Assembly: GCF_031348265.1 (NCBI RefSeq)
Contig: NZ_CP133771.1
Span: 620,001-684,000 of the forward strand
Reading direction: 5' to 3'
DNA length: 64,000 bases
Source of the DNA: Streptomyces collinus
GTDB lineage: Bacteria > Actinomycetota > Actinomycetes > Streptomycetales > Streptomycetaceae
A program made the translations under genes and the position numbers. Numbering within the stretch: position 1 is the stretch's first letter; each line of letters opens with the position of its first letter. Positions 8,239 through 19,144 of the stretch are shown here, piece after piece. The notes beneath the pieces were generated by a model. The model was given only the letters and a program-made list of their open reading frames with translations. It did no database searches and had not been told where the DNA came from.

Positions 8239-8682
8239 CGACACCTTCTGTTCCGCCCGGCGGCCGGGCCGGATTTCCGGCGCGCGGAAGCGCACCGCAC
8301 GCAGCGGTGACCACCTTCCGGGGGCCCGCCCGCGGGTTACCGAGTGCCGCACACGCGCTGGAACAAAACATGACACAGATACAGAAATCGCTTACGACGG
8401 AAAGGACGTCCTTGGGGTGCCGCTCGCGGCAACGAGAGGGTTCTCCCCGGACTCACCGAACTCACCGCACTCACCGCACTCACCGCACTCACCGACCTCC
8501 TCGCCTCCCTCGCGGTCGTCGCGATCGTGCGCAACCGGCGTCGAGGCCGCCGCCCGGTCGAATGGATCACTCCGCCATTCGGCCCAGGGACACTCGGCGA
8601 CAGACAAGGGTGATGAACCAGACGCAATAGGTTCCTCCGGGCGGAAGGCGTCCGTGCTCCGTTGCTGCCGATCGAGGAACTG
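8239..8682. other. Gene-poor stretch with a short repeat and a start-less coding-like frame
   Basis: No confident gene lies here. A plus-strand frame from about 8452 to the TGA at 8611 reads L-T-E-L-T-A-L-T-A-L-T-A-L-T-D followed by a hydrophobic helix (L-L-A-S-L-A-V-V-A-I-V) and a basic R-N-R-R-R-G-R-R segment, with G/C-biased third positions, but it has no usable start before the upstream stop at 8371. It may be the end of a decayed membrane-protein gene. The promoter of the ligase gene should lie near 8250-8330. Confidence 0.4.
8451..8495. repeat. Tandem 9-bp repeat, five copies
   Basis: ACTCACCG[A/C] is repeated five times head to tail (units at 8451, 8460, 8469, 8478, 8487), with only the last base varying. 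The period is three codons, so it encodes Leu-Thr-Ala in one frame. Confidence 0.8.
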
Positions 8683-8904
8683 ATGGCGACACTCACTGAA
8701 CCGGTTGCGCCCGTATTGACGGTGGAGCGCCGCGGCCGAGGGAAGGTGGTCGTCTCCTGCCTGACGACCACCGATCGCAAGAACATCGGGCACCTCTGTC
8801 TGATCACGTCGTTCGGGTTCTTCCTGATCGCCGTGCCGACGGGCGTGAAGTTCCTGGTGCAGCACTGGCTCGACGCCGAGGGGCACAAGGGCGACCGGCG
8901 GTGA
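8683..8904 (+). CDS. Mini-gene derived from cytochrome c oxidase subunit I (N-terminal fragment with internal deletion)
   Basis: The 73-residue product starts M-A-T-L-T-E-P-V-A-P, like Streptomyces CtaD, and residues 28-49 (T-T-T-D-R-K-N-I-G-H-L-x-L-I-T-S-F-x-F-F-L-I) match the first transmembrane region of subunit I. It then passes directly to A-V-P-T-G-V-K-F, a motif that in CtaD lies far downstream in a later helix, and ends in a short basic tail. No heme or copper ligands remain, so it cannot be an oxidase. It nevertheless has a good ribosome site (GAGGAA, 3 nt before ATG) and its TGA overlaps the GTG of the next gene, so it looks expressed. The deletion reading is inference. Confidence 0.55.
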   Translation: MATLTEPVAPVLTVERRGRGKVVVSCLTTTDRKNIGHLCLITSFGFFLIAVPTGVKFLVQHWLDAEGHKGDRR

Positions 8905-9275
8905 GACGCGTCAGGCGCGGGACACCGGCCGGTGAGCCGAGCAGCGTATTGGCCGACGAGACCGAGGGCTACCTTCTCGCCCACTCCCACCGTGACGAGG
9001 CACAGCACGAGGCCGAGGATCTCTGCGCGCGGATGCCGTGGCTGACCACGGCCCAGGCCGAGGAACTCACCGCCCACTACGTCGGCCGTCGCCTCGATGT
9101 CACCCGGCAGCTGATGCTCGGCACCGTACGACGAGCAGCGGAGCTGCGCCAGGAGTACGAGAGCCGCTACGCCGAGCTGCGGAGGGCCCTGCTGCGGCGT
9201 CACGCGGCCGGTGCCTGCGCGGTCCTGGCCTGTGCCGCCGGGGTGGGCGCGGCGGCCGGTGTGCTCATCCGCTGA
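8901..9275 (+). CDS. Small helical protein with C-terminal membrane anchor, coupled to the CtaD fragment
   Basis: The 124-residue protein starts with GTG overlapping the previous stop (GTGA), which suggests translational coupling. It has a soluble, mostly helical part rich in Arg, Glu and Ala (L-A-D-E-T-E-G-Y-L-L-A-H-S at 17-29, P-W-L-T-T-A-Q-A-E-E-L at 46-56), a likely coiled coil at about 65-100 (V-R-R-A-A-E-L-R-Q-E-Y-E-S-R-Y) and one transmembrane helix at about 103-122. Homologues in Streptomyces are, to my recollection, sometimes labelled cytochrome c oxidase subunit I only because of the neighbouring fragment; nothing in this protein resembles an oxidase. Function unknown. Confidence 0.7.
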   Translation: MRRVRRGTPAGEPSSVLADETEGYLLAHSHRDEAQHEAEDLCARMPWLTTAQAEELTAHYVGRRLDVTRQLMLGTVRRAAELRQEYESRYAELRRALLRRHAAGACAVLACAAGVGAAAGVLIR

Positions 9276-9327
9276 CGGTCCGGATCAGCGGCCGTTCACC
9301 GCAGGGCCGGGCGGGCGCATGGCGTTC

Positions 9328-9984
9328 TCAGTGGCCGTACGGCGGCTGGAAGCAGCCGGTCTCGGGGTACGGGCCGTTGGTCGACACCGCGAAGTTCGAC
9401 TTCTGCAGGAAGGCCGTGACGCAGGCGTCGTCGTGCACGCGCAGGGCGACACGCGTCCCCTCGGGCGTGACAGGGCCGTCGCCCTCCCAGCGCGAGGGCA
9501 GCCCCGTGACGGTGAGCGTGCCGCCGAGACGCCTGCCGTCCTTCGCCACCCGCTCCTCCTCGTAGCCGAGCCGGAGCAGGGCGGTCCGGACGGTCGCCGG
9601 GTTCCACTTCCGCTGCTCCCACAGCCGCTTGAGCACCGGCCTGATACGGGCGGCCTCCCGTTCGGCGTCCGCGGCGTGGGCGGGAGCCATCTCGCCGGCC
9701 CGGCGGTAGGCGTTGTTCTCGTTGTGGTGCGGCGCCCCGTCACCGGCGCCCGGCTCCACGTACGGCGAGGCTCCCGAGGCACTGGCACTGGCACTGGCAC
9801 TGGCACTGGGAGAGGGTGCGCCGGACGGCCGGGAGGCACTGGGCGAGGTGGCGCCGGACGGCCGGGAGGCCGCCCCCGGCGTGGTGTCCGGGGCGTGCAG
9901 GCCGCCGCAGGCGGTGAGGGTCGCGACGGCGGCGAGGGCCACGGCCGCCAGACGGACCGGGCGGGCGAGCATTGAAGTGGACAT
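9328..9984 (-). CDS. Secreted lipoprotein with Ser/Ala-rich linker
   Basis: The product (218 aa) has a lipoprotein signal peptide ending V-A-T-L-T-A-C (Cys at residue 26), a low-complexity linker of about 45 residues made of P-S-G-A and a (Ser-Ala) run, then a globular domain of about 140 residues with R-I-R-P-V-L-K-R-L-W-E-Q-R-K-W-N-P and two Cys near the C-terminus (D-A-C-V-T-A-F and E-T-G-C-F) that could form a disulfide. It would be anchored on the outer face of the cytoplasmic membrane. I do not recognise the domain. The linker is encoded by a hexanucleotide repeat. Confidence 0.75.
   Translation of the reverse strand: MSTSMLARPVRLAAVALAAVATLTACGGLHAPDTTPGAASRPSGATSPSASRPSGAPSPSASASASASASGASPYVEPGAGDGAPHHNENNAYRRAGEMAPAHAADAEREAARIRPVLKRLWEQRKWNPATVRTALLRLGYEEERVAKDGRRLGGTLTVTGLPSRWEGDGPVTPEGTRVALRVHDDACVTAFLQKSNFAVSTNGPYPETGCFQPPYGH
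9780..9809. repeat. CACTGG hexanucleotide repeat inside the lipoprotein gene
   Basis: Five perfect head-to-tail copies of CACTGG encode the (Ser-Ala) part of the linker on the minus strand. Just beyond it a 20-bp unit beginning GCGCCGGACGG occurs twice. Such tracts can change length by slippage in whole dipeptides without a frameshift. Confidence 0.8.
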
Positions 9985-10075
9985 GAAGCCGACCCTCTCA
10001 TCGCGGCAGGCTCCCCACGGGCCTGACGCAGCAAGCCGATCCGGCCGGCCGCCGCCCCGGCGCGCCCGGGCGGCG

Positions 10076-10930
10076 TCAGTCGTTGCGGTAGAGGGCGGTG
10101 AGGAGTTCGATCGCCGGCTGGGTGGCGGGGTGGGGCTCGTCGTGCCACCAGGCGAGGCGCACGGCGATGGGTTCGGCGTCGCGTACGGGTCGGTAGACGA
10201 TGCCGGGGCGCCGGTACTGGTGGGCGGTGGACTCCGCGGTCATGCCGACGCAGCGGCCGGTGGCGATGACCGTGAGCCAGTCGTCGACGTCGTGCGTCTC
10301 CTCGGTCGCCGGGCGGGAGTCGGGCGGCCACAGGTCGGGGGTGGTGGTGCCGGTCCGACGGTCGATCAGCAGGGTGCGGCCGCTCAGGTCGGCCAGCCGT
10401 ACCGAGCGGCGTCCGGCCAGGGGATCGTCCGCGGCCAGGGCGACCATGCGCCGCTCCAGTCCCACGATGGCCGAGTCGAGCCGCCGGTCCTCCACAGGTC
10501 TGCGCACCACGGCCAGGTCGCACGCGCCCTCGGCCAGTCCGGCCGTGGCCGAGTTGACCCGGACGAGGTGCAGTTCCGTCGCGGGGCGGCCCTGTGCCCA
10601 GCGGCGCTGGAAGGCCGAGGTGTGGCGGCCGAGCGCCGACCAGGCGTAGCCGATGCGCAGGACGGAGTGGCCCGAGGTGGCCTCCCTGACCAACTCGTCC
10701 GCCTCACCGAGCACCCGCCGGGCCCGGGCCACCACCCGCAGCCCGGTCGTGGTCGGGGTGACCGCCCGGGACGTACGGCGCAACAGCCGTACGCCCAGGG
10801 CCCGTTCGAGCGAGGCGAGGGTCCGGGAGACCGCTGCCTGGGAGAGGCCGAGGGCGAGGGCGGCATCCGTGAAGGTGCCCTCGTCGACGATCGCGACGAG
10901 ACAGCGCAGGTGACGGAGCTCCACATCCAT
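10076..10930 (-). CDS. LysR-family transcriptional regulator
   Basis: The protein (284 aa from 10930) has the LysR winged helix at its N-terminus: L-R-H-L-R-C-L-V-A-I-V-D-E-G-T-F-T-D-A-A-L-A-L-G-x-S-Q-A-A-V-S-R, then L-E-R-A-L-G-V-R-L-L-R-R, and a periplasmic-binding-like effector domain from about residue 85. It is divergent from the EamA exporter gene with only 69 bp between, the usual LysR/target arrangement, so it probably controls that gene and itself. The start at 10930 fits the family N-terminus (M-D-V-E-L-R-H) better than the in-frame ATG 42 nt upstream. The effector is unknown. Confidence 0.88.
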   Translation of the reverse strand: MDVELRHLRCLVAIVDEGTFTDAALALGLSQAAVSRTLASLERALGVRLLRRTSRAVTPTTTGLRVVARARRVLGEADELVREATSGHSVLRIGYAWSALGRHTSAFQRRWAQGRPATELHLVRVNSATAGLAEGACDLAVVRRPVEDRRLDSAIVGLERRMVALAADDPLAGRRSVRLADLSGRTLLIDRRTGTTTPDLWPPDSRPATEETHDVDDWLTVIATGRCVGMTAESTAHQYRRPGIVYRPVRDAEPIAVRLAWWHDEPHPATQPAIELLTALYRND

Positions 10931-10958
10931 GAGGTCAGCGTATAGATCGAACCGAGAA

Positions 10959-10969
10959 CGCATTGTGCG
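10959..10969. promoter_or_regulatory. Candidate LysR operator in the divergent promoter
   Basis: CGCA-TTG-TGCG is an inverted repeat lying midway between the LysR and EamA starts. The position suits a LysR site, but it is short. Confidence 0.3.
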
Positions 10970-10999
10970 CAAGAGTCACCCCGGGCCCACGATCAGGGC

Positions 11000-11917
11000 A
11001 TGCGCGCCGCCTCCGTTCCCGCCGCCCCTGCCGACCGTCCCGCAGAGCCCGTCCACCCGGGCGCACTCCCGGACCCGGGGCACGGCCGGCGTCGTCTCGC
11101 CGGTGTGGCCACGATGGTGGGCAGCGGGCTGTCGAACCAGACCGGCGCCGCGATCGGCTCCCTCGCCTTCCCCGTCATCGGGCCGGCCGGCGTCGTCGCG
11201 GTCCGCCAGTACGTGGCCGCCGTCGTGCTGTGGACGGTGAGCCCGCCCCGGCTGCGGTCCTTCACCTGGCGGCAGTGGTGGCCCGTACTGTCGCTCGCCG
11301 TCGTGTTCGGGACGATGAACCTGTCCCTGTACAGCGCCATCGACCGCATCGGGCTGGGCCTCGCGGTGACGCTGGAGTTCCTCGGCCCGCTCGGCATCGC
11401 GCTGGCCGCCGCGCGGCGCCGGGTGGACGCGTGCTGTGCGGTGGCAGCGGCGGCGGGGGTCGTCGTCCTGATGCGGCCTCAGCCGTCCGCCGACTACGTG
11501 GGAATGGGGCTGGGGCTGCTGGCCGCGGTGTGCTGGGCGTCGTACATCCTGCTCAACCGCACCGTCGGACGGCGCATCCCGGGCGCCCAGGGTTCCGCCG
11601 CGGCGGCGGGGCTGTCGGCTGTGATGTTCCTGCCGGCCGGAGTCCTGCTCGTTCTCCGGCAGCCGCCGACCGCGCAGGCCGTCGGCTGCGCCGTCGCCGC
11701 GGGTGTCCTGTCCTCCGCCGTGCCGTACCTCGCGGACCTGTTCACGCTGCGCACCGTACCGGCCCAGGCCTTCGGGCTCTTCATGAGCGTCAACCCCGTT
11801 CTGGCCGCCGTGGTGGGTCTGCTGGGCCTCGGCCAGCAGCTGGGCTGGGCCGAGTGGGCGGGCATCGGGGCCATCGTGCTGGCCAACTCCCTGAGCGTGC
11901 TCGTACGACGCGGCTGA
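11000..11917 (+). CDS. EamA-family (RhtA-like) amino acid/metabolite exporter
   Basis: The 305-residue protein has about ten transmembrane helices in two EamA repeats: G-S-G-L-S-N-Q-T-G-A-A-I in the first helix, V-A-V-R-Q-Y-V-A-A-V-V-L-W, G-L-G-L-A-V-T-L-E-F-L-G-P-L in the first repeat, and L-F-M-S-V-N-P-V-L-A-A-V-V-G in the second. T-L-E-F-L-G-P-L and M-S-x-x-P-x-x-A-A are hallmarks of the RhtA group, which exports threonine/homoserine and similar compounds. A soluble N-terminal extension of about 35 residues precedes the first helix. It is transcribed divergently from a LysR regulator that is its probable controller. The substrate is not known. Confidence 0.85.
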   Translation: MRAASVPAAPADRPAEPVHPGALPDPGHGRRRLAGVATMVGSGLSNQTGAAIGSLAFPVIGPAGVVAVRQYVAAVVLWTVSPPRLRSFTWRQWWPVLSLAVVFGTMNLSLYSAIDRIGLGLAVTLEFLGPLGIALAAARRRVDACCAVAAAAGVVVLMRPQPSADYVGMGLGLLAAVCWASYILLNRTVGRRIPGAQGSAAAAGLSAVMFLPAGVLLVLRQPPTAQAVGCAVAAGVLSSAVPYLADLFTLRTVPAQAFGLFMSVNPVLAAVVGLLGLGQQLGWAEWAGIGAIVLANSLSVLVRRG

Positions 11918-11978
11918 CCCGGCGGACCCCGGGCCGCCCGCTTCGGCAAGCACCTCCCCGCACACGCCGACGACCCGG

Positions 11979-14900
11979 TCAGGGCCTGGCAGGCTTCACC
12001 TTCCTGTCGGTGCCGTTCACCCGCACGGTGACCTTGCTGCGGTTCCGGGCCCGGTCGGCCGTGATGCCGAACGACGTGACCTTCCCGTTCCGCCAGGTGC
12101 AGCCGACCTCGTAACCGCCACGGGCGCGCAGGCCGGTGAAGGAACCCTCGGCCTTCCAGTCGTCCGGCAGGGCGGGCAGCAGGTGGATGACGCCGTCGTG
12201 GCTCTGCAGGAGCATCTCCGCCACGGCGCCCGAGATGCCGAAGTTGCCGTCCATCTGGAAGGGCGGGTGGTTGCAGAACAGGTTGGGCAGCGTGTTGTAC
12301 GTCAGCAGTCCGCGCAGCATGATCCCGGCGCGGTGCCCGTCGCCCAAGCGGGCGAAGAGGGCCGCCCGCCAGGGCCAGGTCCACGAGCGGCGGCTGTCCC
12401 CCGACACCGTCCCGGCCGTGAACGGGACACCTTCCTTCTCGCCGCACCGCGCCTTCAGCGAGACGAGGGCGGCGGCCGCGAAGTCCGGTGTCCTCGGGGT
12501 GATCTGGCGGCCCGGGTAGACCGCGAACAGGTGCGAGGTGTGGCGGTGGATGTCGGTGGGGCTGTCGATGTCCTCCTGCCACTCCTGCAACTGGCCCCAT
12601 TTGCCGATCTTGTTGGGTGCGAGACGCGCCTGCAGGTCCGCGATCCTGGCCCGGTAGGCGGGGTCCGCCTTGAGCACCGACTCGCAGTCGAGGTAGTTCT
12701 GGAACAGGTCCCAGATGATCTGCTGGTCGTACATGACGCCGTCCTCGCGCGGTCCGTGCTCGGGGGACCAGCCGTCGGGTGCGACCAGGAGCCCGTCCGC
12801 GCGCTCCTTGAGGTGGTCCTCCCAGAACTCGCAGATCTCCTTGATCATCGGATGGGCGACGGTACGGAGGTAGTCCAGGTCCTGGGTGAACGCCCAGTGC
12901 TCGTAAAGGTGTTGGGCGTACCAGGCACTCGCGACCGTGTTCCACTCCCAGGCGTTGCCGCCGAAGACGCTCTGGCTGGTGCGGGCCGTCCAGCCGCGTG
13001 TGTCCTCACCGAAGGCGTTACGGGTCGCGACGCGGCTGGGCACCGCCACCTGCTCGACGAACCGCACGAGTGCCTCGTGACACTCCGGCAGGTTCGTCGT
13101 CTCGGCGCCCCAGTAGTTCATCTGGACATTGATGTTGGTGTGGTAATCGGAGGCCCACGCGGGCTGGTTGCTGTCGTTCCAGAGGCCCTGGAGATTGGCG
13201 GGCAGGCCGTTCGGGCGGGAGGAACCGATCAGCAGGTACCGGCCGTAGTGGAACATCGTCTGCTCCAGCGTCGGGTCCTCCCCGCCCGCCGCGTAGCGCT
13301 CCAGCCGGGCGGCGGTCGGCAGGGCCAGGACGTCGGCGCCGGAGGTGCCCCAGTCGACCGCGACACGGTTCATCAGGGCACGCGTCTCGGCGGTGTGCTC
13401 GTCGCGCAGCGCGCCGTAGGACCGGGCGGCTGCCCTGCGGAGCGTCCTGGCGACGACCGGCGCCGGGTCGGCTCCGCGCCATCCGGCGGCGGCGTCGAGC
13501 TTGTAGTCGGTGCGGGCGTCGAGGAAGAGGGTCAGCGTCGTGCAGCCGCTGAACCGGAGCGTCGCACCGTCGGAGCGGAGGTCGCCGTCGGTGTGCACGG
13601 CCTGGACGGTGCACGCGTGCTGGAGGCCGTTGCCCATGACGCCGCTGAAGCCGATGCGCCCGGCGGCCGCGTCGACGGTGGTCGGGGCCTCGTCCTGTCC
13701 GGACGTCAGCGAGATCGCCCCGGAGAGTTCCCGGGCGCGCTCCGATGTGTACCGGAAGACCATGACGTCCGCGGACCGGCCGGCGAACGCCTCACGCAGG
13801 ACGCGTCGTCCCGGCGCTCCGAAGCGGGTGACGTGGACGCCGTTCACGAAGTCGAGGGAGCGCCGGTAGTCGACGACCGCGCGCTGGGTGCGCGTGTCGA
13901 AGCCCTTGCCTTCCAGCGCGATCTCCGCGATCTGCAGACCGGTGGAGGAGGCGCGGGGGGTCAGGGTGAGGCGGTAGGCGCGGTAGGCCGTGCTGTTGGC
14001 GAACCGGAAGGTCCGGGTCTCACCGCGGCCGGCGAAGGGTGTGGAGGGGTTCTGCGTGTCGAGGGTCGTCCAGGTGCGCCCGTCCTGCGACGCCTCGAAC
14101 CGCCACCGCGCGGGGTCGTCCTTCGGACGGTCCGGGGCCGAGGTCAGTGAGTAGGACGTGACGGCGACCGCGCGGGGCAGGTCCGCCTGCCAGACGACCG
14201 CCGGTGCGGCCGCGCCGACCCGCCAGACCGTGGCCGGATCGCGGTCCACCGAACGCGATATGTCCGTGGGCCGGGACCCGGCCCCGGACCCCTCGGAGTG
14301 CCCGCTCGGCGACGACAGGTACATCGTGCCGCCCGCGCCGAGGTCGACTCCGGCCAGACCGATCTCGCTCACCTGGAAGTGACTGACGCCTGCCTTCGGG
14401 ACGAAGTCGAACCGGTAGAAGCGGTAGGCCGCGGTGTCGGCGCAGGTGAACTCCCGTGTCTGGAAACGCTTTTCGAAGGGGGCGTCCAGCGTGCGCCTGT
14501 CGAGCGTGGTCCAGGCGGTGCCGTCGGTGGAACCGGAGAACGTCCACTCCTGCGGGTCGCGCTGCGGTACGTCGTTGGCGCTCGTCAGCCGGTAGCTCGC
14601 CACCGTGGCCGGGGCGGGGAGCTCGACCTGCCACCGCACCTCGGAACCCGGCCCCTCGATACACCACTTGGTGTTCGCGTCACCGTCGTACGTCTTGTCG
14701 ACGCCCTCCGACGAGCTGCTGCTGCCCGGTCCTCCGGGAGCCGTGACCTTCGGAGTCGCACGGGGAGCGAAGGTGACGACGAGGTCGCCGAAGTTCCGGT
14801 ACGAGCCGAAGCCCGTCATGCCGGTGTCGAAGTCGCTGTCCGGCTTGCCCGCCAGGGCGTTGTCGTAGTTGTTGACACCGCCCCAGAGGCTCTGTTCGTT

Positions 14901-15182
14901 GAACTGGATGCGCTCTTCGTGGGGATCGGCGAAGAGCATGGCCCCGAGCCGGCCGTTGCCGATGGGCAGGGCCTGTGACTGCCAGTCCGCGGCGGGCACC
15001 GAGTAGGTCAGCGCCTCGCGCGACAGAGTGGGCCACGGGACGGCCGCCGAGTCGGGGCCCCCTGCGGCGACGGCCTGCGGTGCGGGTGATCCGCCGGTGA
15101 GTTGAGCGAGCAGAGGCGCGAAGGCGAGGCCACCGCCGAACTTGAGAACGCTGCGTCGCTGCGGCTGGGTTCCATCGCTCAC
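11979..15182 (-). CDS. Exported GH95 alpha-L-fucosidase with two inserted discoidin-like domains
   Basis: The product (about 1067 aa) begins with a Tat signal ([13 protein letters not shown]). The GH95 N-terminal domain shows [11 protein letters not shown] and N-E-Q-S-L-W-G-G, is interrupted by two F5/8-type C modules of about 130 residues each (both with W-R/V-x-A/V-x-x-P...Y-x-L-T-S-A and E-W-T-F/R-W-R-F-x-x-S), then resumes with G-D-L and the (alpha/alpha)6 catalytic domain: [20 protein letters not shown], and W-S-P-E-H-G-P. It would release fucose or related alpha-L-sugars from plant glycans outside the cell. I chose the GTG at 15182 because GGGAGA lies 7 nt before it and it starts close to the Tat motif; ATG starts at 15206 and 15242 are possible. 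Confidence 0.88.
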   Translation of the reverse strand: MSDGTQPQRRSVLKFGGGLAFAPLLAQLTGGSPAPQAVAAGGPDSAAVPWPTLSREALTYSVPAADWQSQALPIGNGRLGAMLFADPHEERIQFNEQSLWGGVNNYDNALAGKPDSDFDTGMTGFGSYRNFGDLVVTFAPRATPKVTAPGGPGSSSSSEGVDKTYDGDANTKWCIEGPGSEVRWQVELPAPATVASYRLTSANDVPQRDPQEWTFSGSTDGTAWTTLDRRTLDAPFEKRFQTREFTCADTAAYRFYRFDFVPKAGVSHFQVSEIGLAGVDLGAGGTMYLSSPSGHSEGSGAGSRPTDISRSVDRDPATVWRVGAAAPAVVWQADLPRAVAVTSYSLTSAPDRPKDDPARWRFEASQDGRTWTTLDTQNPSTPFAGRGETRTFRFANSTAYRAYRLTLTPRASSTGLQIAEIALEGKGFDTRTQRAVVDYRRSLDFVNGVHVTRFGAPGRRVLREAFAGRSADVMVFRYTSERARELSGAISLTSGQDEAPTTVDAAAGRIGFSGVMGNGLQHACTVQAVHTDGDLRSDGATLRFSGCTTLTLFLDARTDYKLDAAAGWRGADPAPVVARTLRRAAARSYGALRDEHTAETRALMNRVAVDWGTSGADVLALPTAARLERYAAGGEDPTLEQTMFHYGRYLLIGSSRPNGLPANLQGLWNDSNQPAWASDYHTNINVQMNYWGAETTNLPECHEALVRFVEQVAVPSRVATRNAFGEDTRGWTARTSQSVFGGNAWEWNTVASAWYAQHLYEHWAFTQDLDYLRTVAHPMIKEICEFWEDHLKERADGLLVAPDGWSPEHGPREDGVMYDQQIIWDLFQNYLDCESVLKADPAYRARIADLQARLAPNKIGKWGQLQEWQEDIDSPTDIHRHTSHLFAVYPGRQITPRTPDFAAAALVSLKARCGEKEGVPFTAGTVSGDSRRSWTWPWRAALFARLGDGHRAGIMLRGLLTYNTLPNLFCNHPPFQMDGNFGISGAVAEMLLQSHDGVIHLLPALPDDWKAEGSFTGLRARGGYEVGCTWRNGKVTSFGITADRARNRSKVTVRVNGTDRKVKPARP

Positions 15183-17840
<2,658 letters not shown>

Positions 17841-17852
17841 CCGACGTGCCGA

Positions 17853-17883
17853 GGGGGAGCCCTCCCGGCGGGAGCGCTCCCCC
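17853..17883 (+). terminator. Hairpin between the xylanase and cellulase genes
   Basis: GGGGGAGC (17853-17860) pairs with GCTCCCCC (17876-17883), and inside it CTCCC pairs with GGGAG around a GGC loop, giving a long stem with one mismatched pair. It starts 12 bp after the xylanase stop and probably ends that transcript; its right arm overlaps the CebR-like box. Confidence 0.6.
17869..17882. promoter_or_regulatory. CebR-like operator upstream of the GH6 cellulase
   Basis: The sequence CGGGAGCGCTCCCC matches 12 of 14 positions of the CebR box TGGGAGCGCTCCCA; the 12-bp core is a perfect palindrome. CebR is the LacI-family cello-oligosaccharide repressor of Streptomyces. It lies 57 bp before the cellulase ATG, a normal operator position. 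Confidence 0.6.
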
Positions 17884-17939
17884 CTCCGCTCACCGCCGAC
17901 CTTCGAACGTACCCCTGCCAGAAAGCCGAGGTACCCGCC

Positions 17940-18905
17940 ATGCGCCGCATCCTCCCCGCCCTGGTGGCAGCGCTTTCCGCCCTGCCGCTGGCGCTCGCCG
18001 CCGCCCCGGCCGCCCACGCGGCGGACCCGACGACCATGACCAACGGGTTCTACGTGGACCCCGACTCCAGCGCGAAGCGGTGGGTCGCCGCCAACCCCGG
18101 TGACGGCCGGGCGTCCGCGGTCAACGCCGCCATCGCCAACACCCCGACGGCCCGCTGGTTCGGCTCCTGGAGCGGCACCATCGGCACCGCCACCGGCGCG
18201 TACACGGGCGCCGCTGACGCCCGGGACAAACTGCCCGTCCTCGTCGCCTACAACATCTACAACCGCGACTACTGCGGCGGACACTCCGCGGGCGGAGCCT
18301 CCTCGCCGTCCGCCTACAGGAACTGGATCGCCCAGTTCGCGGGCGGGATAGCCGGCCGCCCGGCCGTCGTCGTCCTCGAACCGGACTCCCTGGGGGACTA
18401 CGGCTGCATGACCCAGGCCCAGATCGACGAACGCGAGAGCATGCTGACCGGAGCGCTCGCCGAGTTCAACCGCCAGGCCCCCAACACCTGGGTCTACCTC
18501 GACGCCGGCAACCCGGCCTGGGCGAGCGCGGCGACCATGGCCCAGCGTCTTCACGAAGCGGGTGTCCGGCAAGCCCGCGGGTTCTCGCTCAACGTCTCCA
18601 ACTACCTGACCACGGCCGAGAACACCGCGTACGGCAACGCCGTCAACAGGGAACTCGGCGCCCGGTACGGCTACACCAAGCCGTTCGTCGTGGACACCAG
18701 CCGCAACGGCAACGGCTCCAACGGCCAGTGGTGCAACCCTTCAGGCCGCCGTATCGGCACTCCCACCCAGCTGGGTGGGAGTGCCGAAATGCTCCTGTGG
18801 ATCAAGGTGCCGGGAGAGTCCGACGGCAACTGCGGCGTGGGAAGCGGCTCCTCGGCGGGACAGTTCCTCCCGGAGGTCGCTTACAAGATGATCTACGGCT
18901 ACTGA
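17940..18905 (+). CDS. Secreted GH6 cellulase (endo-1,4-beta-glucanase), catalytic domain only
   Basis: The 321-residue protein has a signal peptide cut after A-A-H-A (about residue 27) followed directly by the GH6 domain. Family motifs are Y-N-I-Y-N-R-D-Y-C-G-G-H-S-A-G-G (Asp110) and V-L-E-P-D-S-L (Asp149, the likely catalytic acid), then Y-L-D-A-G-N-P-A-W, V-S-N-Y and L-L-W-I-K-V-P-G-E-S-D-G. It closely resembles small Streptomyces CelA-type endoglucanases but lacks the CBM2 module that many carry. A CebR-like box is upstream, so induction by cellobiose/cellotriose is likely. The coding region contains a 34-bp perfect palindrome near its 3' end. Confidence 0.93.
   Translation: MRRILPALVAALSALPLALAAAPAAHAADPTTMTNGFYVDPDSSAKRWVAANPGDGRASAVNAAIANTPTARWFGSWSGTIGTATGAYTGAADARDKLPVLVAYNIYNRDYCGGHSAGGASSPSAYRNWIAQFAGGIAGRPAVVVLEPDSLGDYGCMTQAQIDERESMLTGALAEFNRQAPNTWVYLDAGNPAWASAATMAQRLHEAGVRQARGFSLNVSNYLTTAENTAYGNAVNRELGARYGYTKPFVVDTSRNGNGSNGQWCNPSGRRIGTPTQLGGSAEMLLWIKVPGESDGNCGVGSGSSAGQFLPEVAYKMIYGY
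18754..18787. repeat. Perfect 34-bp palindrome inside the GH6 coding region
   Basis: The arm TCGGCACTCCCACCCAG is followed directly by its exact reverse complement, with no spacer. It encodes part of the conserved R-I-G-T-P-T-Q-L-G-G-S-A-E loop, so the palindrome is embedded in functional codons. In mRNA it could form a strong hairpin about 115 nt before the stop. Confidence 0.9.
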
Positions 18906-18986
18906 TCCGGGGCGCTCGGGAGCGCCTTGGATTTCCCTGCTCGGCCCACCCGGCGCCCGACCGTCGGCTGCGGCGTCGCGGCTGAC

Positions 18987-19024
18987 GACCGAGTATCGTC
19001 GAAGCGCTTCGACGATACTCGGTC
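18987..19024. terminator. Perfect 38-bp palindrome after the GH6 gene
   Basis: The 19-nt arm GACCGAGTATCGTCGAAGC is followed at once by its exact reverse complement. It lies 82 bp after the cellulase stop and 121 bp before the next gene. It is most simply a bidirectional terminator; the AT-containing arms and absence of a loop also allow a regulator-binding or cruciform role. Confidence 0.65.
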
Positions 19025-19144
19025 GCCCCGCACCGCCCCGGCATTCCGGTCCCGGGGCGCCGTGACGCCGCGGCGGACCTAGGCTGGAAGCGGCCGCTGG
19101 AAACGAGCCCTGAGGGGACCGCTGTCCGGACGGAGGCGTGCCGC

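Noticed and set aside
8451..8495. Possible CRISPR array
   Set aside because: The 9-bp units are directly adjacent without spacers, so this is a tandem repeat.
12183..14150. 655-codon plus-strand open frame inside the GH95 gene
   Set aside because: Composition is antisense-like with no domains, while the minus strand has clear GH95 and discoidin motifs.
18754..19024. Ends of an insertion sequence or MITE
   Set aside because: The two palindromes have unrelated sequences, there is no target duplication and the intervening DNA is the intact end of the cellulase gene.
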